Positions 45,176-54,268 of a DNA stretch of 64,000 bases are shown here, piece after piece. This DNA comes from Stenotrophomonas sp. ATCM1_4. Lineage in GTDB: Bacteria > Pseudomonadota > Gammaproteobacteria > Xanthomonadales > Xanthomonadaceae. Position 1 is the first letter of the stretch, and each line of letters begins with the position of its first letter. The stretch lies in NCBI RefSeq assembly GCF_004348115.1, contig NZ_QPFB01000001.1:2992028-3056027 (forward strand), in the 5' to 3' direction. The position numbers were made by a program, and so were the translations under genes. The notes below the pieces were generated by a model. The model worked only from the letters and a program-made list of their open reading frames with translations, made no database searches and was not told where the DNA came from.

Positions 45176-45198
45176 AAACCCGCGAAAGCGGGTTTTTT
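45176..45198 (+). terminator. Terminator of tRNA-Leu
   Basis: Stem AAACCCGC / GCGGGTTT (45176-45183 with 45188-45195), loop GAAA, six T (45193-45198). Confidence 0.92.
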
Positions 45199-45239
45199 CA
45201 TGCCTGCAGTCCAGCACGAAAGAAGATCGAAGCAAGGCA

Positions 45240-45337
45240 GTGCCGGACCATGCCCGGCACGTATCCGGCAGGGCACGGCGCAGCACGGCAGCGCTCTACC
45301 GCTGTACCACCCGATCGTGCCGAGCCACGCTCGGCAC
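45240..45337. repeat. Two REP hairpins between tRNA-Leu and emrB
   Basis: GTGCCGGACCATGCCCGGCAC (45240-45260) and GTGCCGAGCCACGCTCGGCAC (45317-45337), each followed by GTATCCGGCA. They are imperfect palindromes of the Stenotrophomonas REP type (GTGCCG..CGGCAC), in the same orientation. They may mark the 3' end of the emr transcript. Confidence 0.75.
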
Positions 45338-45366
45338 GTATCCGGCACCTGCTCGGCCAACGCCGA

Positions 45367-46926
45367 TCAATGACCGCCCGCCGATGCCGCGCCACCGCCC
45401 GCACCGAACGGCGGCTTGGCCATCCACACGATGCCGGTGATCAACAGGAACACCCAGCCCAGCAACAGGAAGATGTCGTTGAAGCCCATCTGCGAGGCCT
45501 GGTGCACGATCATGTTGTCCAGCACCGCGGCACCGCGCTGCAGATCGCCCTGCCCCATCGCGGTGACCTGCGCATGCATGCCCGGGTCGTACAGCGACAC
45601 GTGCTCGGTCAGGCTGGCGTGGTGCTGCTGGGTGCGGCGCGCCCACAGCCAGGTAGTAAGCGAAGCTGCGAAGCTGCCGCCCAGGGTGCGCAGGAAGGTC
45701 GCCAGGCCCGAACCTGCCGCCACTTCACGACCATCCAGGTCGGACAGCACGATCTGCAGCACCGGCATGAAGAACAGCGCCACGCCCAGGCCCATCAACA
45801 GCTGCACGCCGGCCACATGCTCGAAGTTGACCTGCAGGTTGAAGCCCGCGCGCAGGAAGCAGGTCGCCGACAACACCACGAAGGCGAAGCTGGCCAGCGT
45901 GCGCATGTCGAAGCGGTGCCCGAACTTGCCCAGCAACGGCGCCAGCAACACCGGCAGGAAACCCAACGGCGCCGTGGCCAGGCCCGCCCAGATCGCGGTG
46001 TACCCCATGTCCCGCTGCAACCACTGCGGGATCATCAGCGCCACCGAGAAGAACGCGGCGTAGCCGACCACCATCGCCAGCGTACCGGCACGGAAGTTGC
46101 GGTGGCGCAGCAGGCGCAGGTCCACGATCGGATCCTTGTCGGTCAGCTCCCAGATCACGAACACCGCCAGCATCACCACCGCGATGCAGGTCAGCACCAC
46201 GATCTTGGTCGAGGCGAACCAGTCTTCCTCGTTGCCCAGGTCCAGCATCAGCTGCAGGCAGCCCACGCCGATCACCAGGGTGACCAGGCCGACGTAGTCC
46301 ATCTTCGGCTTCTCGACCTGCTCCACGCGGTGCCGCAGCTGGCCACCGACGATGGCTGCGGCGATCACGCCCAGCGGCACGTTGATCAGGAAGATCCATT
46401 CCCAGCTGTAGTTGTCGGTGATCCAGCCACCGAGGATGGGCCCGGCGATCGGCGCGACCACCGTGATCATCGCCAGCAGCGCCAGCGCCTGCCCCCGCTT
46501 CTCGCGCGGATAGATCGACACCAGCAGCGACTGGGTGATCGGGTACATCGGGCCGGCGACGAAGCCCTGCAGCGCGCGCGAAACCACCAGCATGCCCATG
46601 CTCTGCGCGATGCCGCACAGCAGCGAGGCGATGGAGAAGGCGATGGTCGCCCACATGAACAACTTCACCTCGCCGAAGCGCCGGCTCAGCCAGCCGGTCA
46701 GCGGCAGCGCGATGGCCGTGCTGACCGCGAACGAGGTGATGACCCAGGTCGCCTGCTGCGAACTGGCTCCGAGGTTACCGGCGATGGTCGGCAGCGAGAC
46801 GTTGGCGATCGTGGTGTCGAGCACCTGCATGAACGACGCCAGCGCCAGGCCGGCCGTGCACAGCGCGACGTTGACCGGCGCCTGGCCGGCCTCCGCCTGC
46901 GGGGCTGCGGGAGCTTGAGCGGACAT
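45367..46926 (-). CDS. emrB: Multidrug efflux MFS permease EmrB (DHA2 family)
   Basis: A 519-residue 14-helix major facilitator that uses the proton gradient to expel hydrophobic drugs. DHA2 signatures are LDTTIANVSLPTIAGNLGAS near residue 36, WLSRRFGEVKLFM with LQGFVAGPMYPITQSLL in helices 2-4, and GPILGGWITDNYSWEWIFLINVP around residues 160-182. It is seven bases after emrA. With EmrA and the outer-membrane EmrC it should form a tripartite pump, as described for S. maltophilia EmrCAB (nalidixic acid, erythromycin, uncouplers). Confidence 0.95.
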   Translation of the reverse strand: MSAQAPAAPQAEAGQAPVNVALCTAGLALASFMQVLDTTIANVSLPTIAGNLGASSQQATWVITSFAVSTAIALPLTGWLSRRFGEVKLFMWATIAFSIASLLCGIAQSMGMLVVSRALQGFVAGPMYPITQSLLVSIYPREKRGQALALLAMITVVAPIAGPILGGWITDNYSWEWIFLINVPLGVIAAAIVGGQLRHRVEQVEKPKMDYVGLVTLVIGVGCLQLMLDLGNEEDWFASTKIVVLTCIAVVMLAVFVIWELTDKDPIVDLRLLRHRNFRAGTLAMVVGYAAFFSVALMIPQWLQRDMGYTAIWAGLATAPLGFLPVLLAPLLGKFGHRFDMRTLASFAFVVLSATCFLRAGFNLQVNFEHVAGVQLLMGLGVALFFMPVLQIVLSDLDGREVAAGSGLATFLRTLGGSFAASLTTWLWARRTQQHHASLTEHVSLYDPGMHAQVTAMGQGDLQRGAAVLDNMIVHQASQMGFNDIFLLLGWVFLLITGIVWMAKPPFGAGGGAASAGGH

Positions 46927-46933
46927 GGTGACC

Positions 46934-48115
46934 TCAGCCGGCGCGGGCCGACGACGGCAGGTTGCCCTGGATGATGGCGTGGATCAGCGCGTCGGCTTCC
47001 TGCAGCTGCCTGGCGTAGACCTCGGTGCCATACACGGTGCCCTTGGCGACGTCGGCCGGCAGCACGCTGCCCTTCTGGTCGTGCAGGTTCACCTCGGCCT
47101 TCATCGACAGGCCGATGCGCAACGGGTGGTCAGCCAGCTGCTTGGCATCGATGGCCACGCGCACCGGCACGCGCTGCACGATCTTGATCCAGTTGCCGCT
47201 GGCGTTCTGCGCCGGCAGCAGCGAGAACGCCGAACCGGTGCCCAGGCCCAGGCTGGTGATGTGGCCCTTGTAGGTCACCTCGCCGCCGTACAGGTCCGAG
47301 CGCAGTTCCACTTCCTGGCCCAGGCGCATGTGGCGCAGCTGGGTTTCCTTGAAGTTGGCCTCCACCCACATCTGCTCGGTCGGCACTACCGCCATCAGCG
47401 CGGCGCCCGGCTGCACGCGCTGGCCAACCTGCACCGAACGACGGGCCACGTAGCCACTGACCGGCGCCACGATGCCGGCGCGGGCATTGTTCAGATAGGC
47501 CTGGCGCAGCTGCGCCGCGGCGGCCTGCACGTCGGGCTGGGTGGCGATGACGGTGTCATCGACCAGCGCGCGGCTGCGCTCCACGCTTTCGCGCGAACCG
47601 GACACCGCCGCTTCGGCGGCCGCCAGTTCATCGGCGGCGTGGGCAAGTTCCTCGCGCGAGATCGCGCCGGTATCGGCCAGGCCCTTGCGCCGCGCGTAGT
47701 CCTCGCGGGCGCGCTTGAGCGTGACCTGGCGGGCGTTCAACTCGGCCTGCGCGCCTTCCACGCTGCGGTACATGCCGCGCACCTGGCGCACGGTGCGGGC
47801 CAGGTTGGCTTCGGCCTGCTGCATGGCCACCTCGGTGTCGGCCGGGTCCAGCTGCACCAGCAACTGGCCCTGCTCCACCTTCATGCCGTCATCGGCGGCG
47901 ATGGACACCACCGTGCCACCGACCAGCGGGGTGATCTGCACCTGGTTGCCGACCACGTAGGCGTCGTCGGTTTCCTCGGCCCAGCGGCCCATCAGGTAGT
48001 ACCACGCCACGAAGGCGACCAGCAGGATCACCACGATCAGGAACAGGCCGCGCAGCAGCTTGCCGCGGCGGCTGGGTGCGGCGGCGGCCGCGTCATTGGA
48101 ATAAGTCTGGCTCAT
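46934..48115 (-). CDS. emrA: Membrane fusion protein EmrA
   Basis: A 393-residue periplasmic adaptor. One N-terminal transmembrane helix (LLRGLFLIVVILLVAFVAWYYLMG) precedes the lipoyl/hairpin modules: TDDAYVVGNQVQITPLVGGT, the barrel-sandwich half-motif LLVQLDPADTEVAMQQAEAN, a coiled-coil hairpin (residues about 90-210), then IVAPVSGYVARRSVQVGQRV and the beta-barrel part (WVEANFKETQLRHMRLGQEV). It is 11 bases after emrC and seven before emrB, clearly one operon. It links EmrB to the EmrC channel. Confidence 0.95.
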   Translation of the reverse strand: MSQTYSNDAAAAAPSRRGKLLRGLFLIVVILLVAFVAWYYLMGRWAEETDDAYVVGNQVQITPLVGGTVVSIAADDGMKVEQGQLLVQLDPADTEVAMQQAEANLARTVRQVRGMYRSVEGAQAELNARQVTLKRAREDYARRKGLADTGAISREELAHAADELAAAEAAVSGSRESVERSRALVDDTVIATQPDVQAAAAQLRQAYLNNARAGIVAPVSGYVARRSVQVGQRVQPGAALMAVVPTEQMWVEANFKETQLRHMRLGQEVELRSDLYGGEVTYKGHITSLGLGTGSAFSLLPAQNASGNWIKIVQRVPVRVAIDAKQLADHPLRIGLSMKAEVNLHDQKGSVLPADVAKGTVYGTEVYARQLQEADALIHAIIQGNLPSSARAG

Positions 48116-48126
48116 GGAAAGGACTC

Positions 48127-49605
48127 TCAGGAATTCGGAAGATCGGAAGCCTTGGCGGTACCCGGCAGCGCGTCGTCGCCGGGCTGGTAACCACCGCCCA
48201 ACGCCGCGCTCAACTGCACCGAGGACAACAGCTGCTGCGACTGCAGGTTGCTCAGCCGCTGCTGCGCTTGCAGCAGCACGTCCTGGGTGCCGAGCACGTC
48301 CAGGTAGTTGCCGATGCCCGCGCGGTAGCGCTGCTGCGCCAGCGCGTTGGCCGACTGCGCGGTGGCCACGGCCTGCTGCTGGGCTTCCACCTGGGTGGCC
48401 AGCGAACGCACCGCGTTGACCTGGTCGGCCACCTCGCGCAGCGCCTGCACCACGGTGGTGTTGTAGCTGGCCACGGCCAGGTCGTAATCGGCGTCACTCT
48501 TGGCCAACCCGGCGCGCAGACGGCCACCGTCGAAGATCGGCAGGCTCAATGCCGGTGCCAGCAGGCCGAAGGTGGAGCCACTTTCCAGCAGGCTGCCGAC
48601 GTCCTTGGACACCACGCCACCGAGCGCCATCAGATTGAGGCTGGGATAGAAATGCGACTTGGCGACATGGATCTGCTTGTCCGAGGCTTCCACCCGCCAA
48701 CGCGCGGCGACCACGTCGGGACGACGACCCAGCAGTTCGCTGGGCAGCACGCCCGGCAGTTGCAGCGCCAGCGGGCTCAGCGCCTCCGGCACGGCGATCT
48801 GCAGGCCGCGGTCCGGCCCCTGGCCCAGCAATGCGGCCAGCCCGTTGCGGGCGGCATCGATCTGCTGCTGCGCCGCCAACTGCTGCTGCCGTGCCAGCGG
48901 GATGCGGGCTTCGGCCTGGCGCACCTGCAGGTCGCTGTCGATGCCGGCGCTGCGGCGCTGGCGGGTCAGTTGCAGCAACTGTTCCGAGCGTGCCAGCTCG
49001 TCATTGGCCACCCGCTGCAGGGCACCGGCGTGGGCCAACTGGGCGTAGCCCTGGACGATGGCCGCCGACAGGTCCAGCCGTGCCGCCTGCGCGTCCACCG
49101 CCGCGGCATGCCGGCTGTCCACCGCCGCTTCCCAGGCGGCGCGCTTGCCGCCCCACAGGTCCACGCCGTAGCTGAAGTTCAGCACGGTCTGCACGCTGCC
49201 GGCGTAGTGGCCACCGGCCTCGCCCAGCATCGATTCGGGCAGGCGCATGCCGGTGTAGCCCGGCGAGACCGACAGGCTGGGCATGCGTTCGGCCTTGCTG
49301 CCGGCCACCTGCGCCTGGGCCTGGCGCAAGCGCGCATCGGCCACTTCCAGCGACGGACTGTTGCGCAGCCCTTCGGCGACCAGCGCGTCGAGCTGGGCAT
49401 CGCCCAGCGCACGCCACCAGTCCACGGCCGGGAAACCGGAGGCGCTCAGGTCATCACCGGCCAGGCTGCGGCCGGCCTGCAGGCCGTCCATGTCGAGCAG
49501 GCGTCCCTGCGGCTGCAGCCCACGGCTGCTGGCACAGGCGGTGAGCGCCAACGCCAAAACGCCCACCAACAGCGGGCGGGCTGATTGCAATGGATGAGTT
49601 TTCAT
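48127..49605 (-). CDS. emrC: Outer-membrane efflux channel EmrC (NodT family lipoprotein)
   Basis: A 492-residue TolC-like outer-membrane factor. The N-terminus MKTHPLQSARPLLVGVLALA continues to a lipobox LTAC, so it is lipid-anchored. The two repeated helical hairpin halves of the OEP fold are visible (VDWWRALGDAQLDALVAEGL, RQAQAQVAGSKAERMPSLSV; later VVAARWRVEASDKQIHVAKS, FYPSLNLMALGGVV). Its ATG overlaps the emrR stop by four bases, so repressor and pump are cotranscribed. Identity as EmrC rests on the operon order R-C-A-B known in S. maltophilia. Confidence 0.93.
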   Translation of the reverse strand: MKTHPLQSARPLLVGVLALALTACASSRGLQPQGRLLDMDGLQAGRSLAGDDLSASGFPAVDWWRALGDAQLDALVAEGLRNSPSLEVADARLRQAQAQVAGSKAERMPSLSVSPGYTGMRLPESMLGEAGGHYAGSVQTVLNFSYGVDLWGGKRAAWEAAVDSRHAAAVDAQAARLDLSAAIVQGYAQLAHAGALQRVANDELARSEQLLQLTRQRRSAGIDSDLQVRQAEARIPLARQQQLAAQQQIDAARNGLAALLGQGPDRGLQIAVPEALSPLALQLPGVLPSELLGRRPDVVAARWRVEASDKQIHVAKSHFYPSLNLMALGGVVSKDVGSLLESGSTFGLLAPALSLPIFDGGRLRAGLAKSDADYDLAVASYNTTVVQALREVADQVNAVRSLATQVEAQQQAVATAQSANALAQQRYRAGIGNYLDVLGTQDVLLQAQQRLSNLQSQQLLSSVQLSAALGGGYQPGDDALPGTAKASDLPNS

Positions 49606-50060
49606 GGGGAAGAGAGGGAGTCGCGGACTCGGGTCAACAGGGAAGTCAAAAGAGCGCGCTCGGCGTCGTCGAGGTCGCGCATGGCCAGGTCCATCACCCG
49701 GTCACCGCGCACCTTCAACTGCTGCCAGAGCGCCTGGCCTTTTTCGGTAAGCACGATCTGCAATGCACGCCGGTCCTGCGCATGCGGCTCGCGGCGCAGG
49801 CAGCCCAGCGCTTCGAGCTTGTCCAGCAGGCGCGTGACCGCGCTGGGCACCTGGTTGATGGCCTGGCCCAGCTCGGCCGCCGTGCACGGGCCCATGTTGG
49901 CCAGCACCTTCAGGCCCACGTAGTGGGTGAAATTGATGCCCAGGCCTTCTTCGGCCATGGCGGCATCGAGCTGGCGCACCAGCCCGTCGCCGACCTGGCG
50001 CAACAGCAGGCCGAAACTGGGGGGCATGGCGATCGGGGGCACGGACAGGCAGGAAATCAT
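49602..50060 (-). CDS. emrR: MarR-family repressor EmrR of the efflux operon
   Basis: A 152-residue winged-helix regulator: MISCLSVPPIAMPPSFGLLL, then helices and recognition region ANMGPCTAAELGQAINQVPS, AVTRLLDKLEALGCLRREP, wing DRRALQIVLTEKGQAL. The family represses its own operon and is released by pump substrates. Possible starts are ATG 50081, 50060 and 50027. 50060 is preferred because the promoter's predicted transcription start is at about 50062, which would make the mRNA almost leaderless; a start at 50081 would lie inside the promoter. The gene overlaps emrC by four bases. Confidence 0.88.
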   Translation of the reverse strand: MISCLSVPPIAMPPSFGLLLRQVGDGLVRQLDAAMAEEGLGINFTHYVGLKVLANMGPCTAAELGQAINQVPSAVTRLLDKLEALGCLRREPHAQDRRALQIVLTEKGQALWQQLKVRGDRVMDLAMRDLDDAERALLTSLLTRVRDSLSSP

Positions 50061-50068
50061 GGGGCGGC

Positions 50069-50097
50069 ATATTATTTCCATTTGGAAATATTCTCAA
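50069..50097 (-). promoter_or_regulatory. emrR-emrCAB promoter with operator palindrome in the spacer
   Basis: On the minus strand: -35 TTGAGA (50097-50092), 17-base spacer, -10 TAATAT (50074-50069). The spacer is filled by the perfect palindrome TATTTCCATTTGGAAATA (50073-50090; 8-bp arms). A second, smaller inverted repeat TGGAACATTTCCA (50098-50110) lies directly upstream with the same TGGAA/TTCCA half-sites. Occupancy by EmrR would block RNA polymerase. The divergent parC gene starts 176 bases away. Confidence 0.75.
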
Positions 50098-50272
50098 TGG
50101 AACATTTCCAACAAGAAGTGAATTCAGTGTTACAGATTTGGATCGAATCCTGCGCCGTGCCGGTTGCCGCGGCGGTACACGCTTGGCATCGCCGCCGCCA
50201 TCCGGATAATCGGGCGGCTGGAAGCCGGCAGCCACGCCGCGGCTTCAACGTTCACAGGTAGCACCACCCGCA

Positions 50273-52516
<2,244 letters not shown>

Positions 52517-52614
52517 TTCACTTCACTGGCGCGCGGCGGCGCATTCGGCAATGCGATTGCCGGATGTGTGCATGGCGCGGCAGAAGGTCGAAGGACTGGA
52601 AGTCCAGTAATCAC

Positions 52615-52648
52615 CAAAAAGCCGGGCAGAACGCCCGGCTTTTTTTTT
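52615..52648 (+). terminator. Intrinsic terminator of parC
   Basis: GCCGGGC / GCCCGGC stem (52621-52627 with 52633-52639), preceded by A5 and followed by nine T, so the stem extends through A:T pairs. Confidence 0.95.
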
Positions 52649-52649
52649 C

Positions 52650-52747
52650 GCAGGAGCGACCTCGGCCGCGAAGCCGATGAACGCGCCGGTCAGGCACGGC
52701 CTGCATCTGCAGCATGCCCGGCATCGCGGCCAACGCCACTCCTACAA
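52650..52747. repeat. Inverted pair of GNAGGAGCG-type repeats upstream of tpm
   Basis: GCAGGAGCGACCTCGGCCGC with GAAGCCGATGA (52650-52680) and, inverted, GCATCGCGGCCAACGCCACT with CCTAC (52721-52745). This is the same family as at 19388-19515. The pair fills most of the space between the parC terminator and tpm. Confidence 0.6.
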
Positions 52748-52775
52748 TGGTGCCCTCTTCCCTTGGACGAACCCC

Positions 52776-53432
52776 ATGCATCCCGACTTCTGGCTCCAAC
52801 GCTGGCATGACGGCCAGATCGGCTTCCACCGCAACGAGGTGATGCCGTTGCTGCAGAAGCACTGGCCCGACCTGCAGCTGCCCACCGGCAGCCGTGTGCT
52901 GGTGCCGCTGTGCGGCAAGACCCTGGACATGCATTGGCTGGCCGCGCAGGGGCACCGGGTGCTGGGCGTGGAGTTGTCATCGCTGGCCGTGGAGCAGTTC
53001 TTCGCCGAAGCCGGCCTCACCCCGCAGCGCCACCGCAGTGCCAACGGCGAGCACTATGTCGCGGGGCCGATCGAGATCATCTGCGGCGATGCCTTCGCGC
53101 TCGATGCGACACTGCTCTCCGACATCGCCGCGCTCTACGACCGTGCTGCGCTGATCGCCCTCCCGCCGGCGCTGCGCGAGCGCTATCGCGACACCGTCTA
53201 TGCACGCGTGCCGCAGGGCTGCCAAGGCGTGCTGATCACCCTGGAGTACCCGCAGGACGAAAAGCAGGGCCCGCCGTTCTCGGTCGAGCAGCCCGAGGTG
53301 GAGCAGCTGTCCCGGCTGGGCTGGAAAGTGCAACTGGAAGAGCGCCGCGACATCCTCGACCAGCAACCGGACTTCCGCGCGCAGGGCGTGAGTGCGCTGT
53401 CCACGGCCGTGTATCGCTTGCTGCACGGCTGA
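52776..53432 (+). CDS. tpm: Thiopurine S-methyltransferase
   Basis: A 218-residue SAM-dependent methyltransferase, MHPDFWLQRWHDGQIGFHRN. The TPMT signature is clear: an N-terminal W..RW..G..GFH, the SAM loop VLVPLCGKTLDMHWLAAQGH near residue 45, GVELSSLAVEQFF, and IICGDAFALD. Bacterial enzymes of this family (tpm) methylate thiopurines and inorganic selenium and tellurium compounds, making volatile products. The start at ATG 52776 fits the family N-terminus exactly; an in-frame start 99 bases upstream lies within repeat DNA. Confidence 0.95.
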   Translation: MHPDFWLQRWHDGQIGFHRNEVMPLLQKHWPDLQLPTGSRVLVPLCGKTLDMHWLAAQGHRVLGVELSSLAVEQFFAEAGLTPQRHRSANGEHYVAGPIEIICGDAFALDATLLSDIAALYDRAALIALPPALRERYRDTVYARVPQGCQGVLITLEYPQDEKQGPPFSVEQPEVEQLSRLGWKVQLEERRDILDQQPDFRAQGVSALSTAVYRLLHG

Positions 53433-53438
53433 AGACAG

Positions 53439-53543
53439 CCCTCACCCCAACCCCTCTCCCGCAGGCGGGAGAGGGGCTTGTCACGACCAGTCCACGGGCT
53501 CCGAGCCCCTCTCCCGCCTGCGGGAGAGGGGTTGGGATGAGGG
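53439..53543. repeat. Inverted pair of dispersed palindromes, copies 5 and 6
   Basis: CCCTCACCCCAACCCCTCTC then CCGCAGGCGGGAGAGGGG (53439-53477) and, inverted, CCCCTCTCCCGCCTGCGGGA then GAGGGGTTGGGATGAGGG (53505-53543). They form a large potential hairpin with about 27 bases between. The element separates the convergent tpm and bfr genes and may serve both as a transcription end. Confidence 0.85.
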
Positions 53544-53609
53544 TCGCTTCAAGGAAAAGCCCCATAAAGAAGAAGGGCGGCTCACGCCGCCCCTCCTCCG
53601 TCATCCCGA

Positions 53610-54098
53610 TCAGTGCGCCGGGGTGCCCTTGGCGTCCATCTTGCTGGTCTGGTACAGCGCCAGGCCGATCCGCTTGATCAGGCCCAGCTGCTGCTCCAGC
53701 CACCAGGCATGGTCTTCCTCGGTGTCACGCAACTGCGCGATCAGGATGTCGCGGCTCACGTAGTCACCGTGCGCTTCGCACAGCTTCACGCCGGCGGCCA
53801 GGTTGGCGCGCACCTGGTATTCGACCTGCAGGTCCTTCTCCAGCATCTCCACCACGGTCAGGCCCGGCTCGAAGCCGTGCGGGCGCATGTCCGGGTTGCC
53901 GCCCAGGAACAGGATGCGGCGCAGCAGCGCGTCGGCGTGCTCGGTCTCCTCTTCCATCTCGTGGCCGATGCGTTCGTACAGCGCCTGCAGGCCCTGGTCC
54001 TCATAACGGCGGGAATGGATGAAGTACTGGTCGCGCGCAGCCAACTCGCCGCGCAGCAGCTCCTTCAGGCATTCGATGACTTCGGGTTTGCCCTGCAT
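53610..54098 (-). CDS. bfr: Bacterioferritin, lacking the haem-ligand methionine
   Basis: A 162-residue four-helix ferritin that stores iron as a 24-mer in the cytoplasm. Ferroxidase ligands are present: Glu18 ([10 protein letters not shown]), Glu51 and His54 ([11 protein letters not shown]), Glu93 (DLQVEYQV) and the TEEDH motif near residue 126. At position 52, where haem-binding bacterioferritins carry Met between the ferroxidase Glu and Lys-His, this protein has Thr. The sequence between ([20 protein letters not shown]) is typical of Bfr. So the fold and ferroxidase centre look intact, but the intersubunit haem site is probably absent. It is convergent with tpm. Confidence 0.93.
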   Translation of the reverse strand: MQGKPEVIECLKELLRGELAARDQYFIHSRRYEDQGLQALYERIGHEMEEETEHADALLRRILFLGGNPDMRPHGFEPGLTVVEMLEKDLQVEYQVRANLAAGVKLCEAHGDYVSRDILIAQLRDTEEDHAWWLEQQLGLIKRIGLALYQTSKMDAKGTPAH

Positions 54099-54268
54099 GG
54101 GGGTGCTCCTGATGGTTCGGAATGGGCATAGGGTGCCCTATCCCGCCGCGCAATGATCTAATCGGAATCACTTTCAGTTGCGCTTCCCCTCGCCGGCCCG
54201 CCTTTTGACACCTGCCGGCTTCACAAGCTGTCTACAATCGCCGGACACACCTGACCGGGGGTAGGCCT

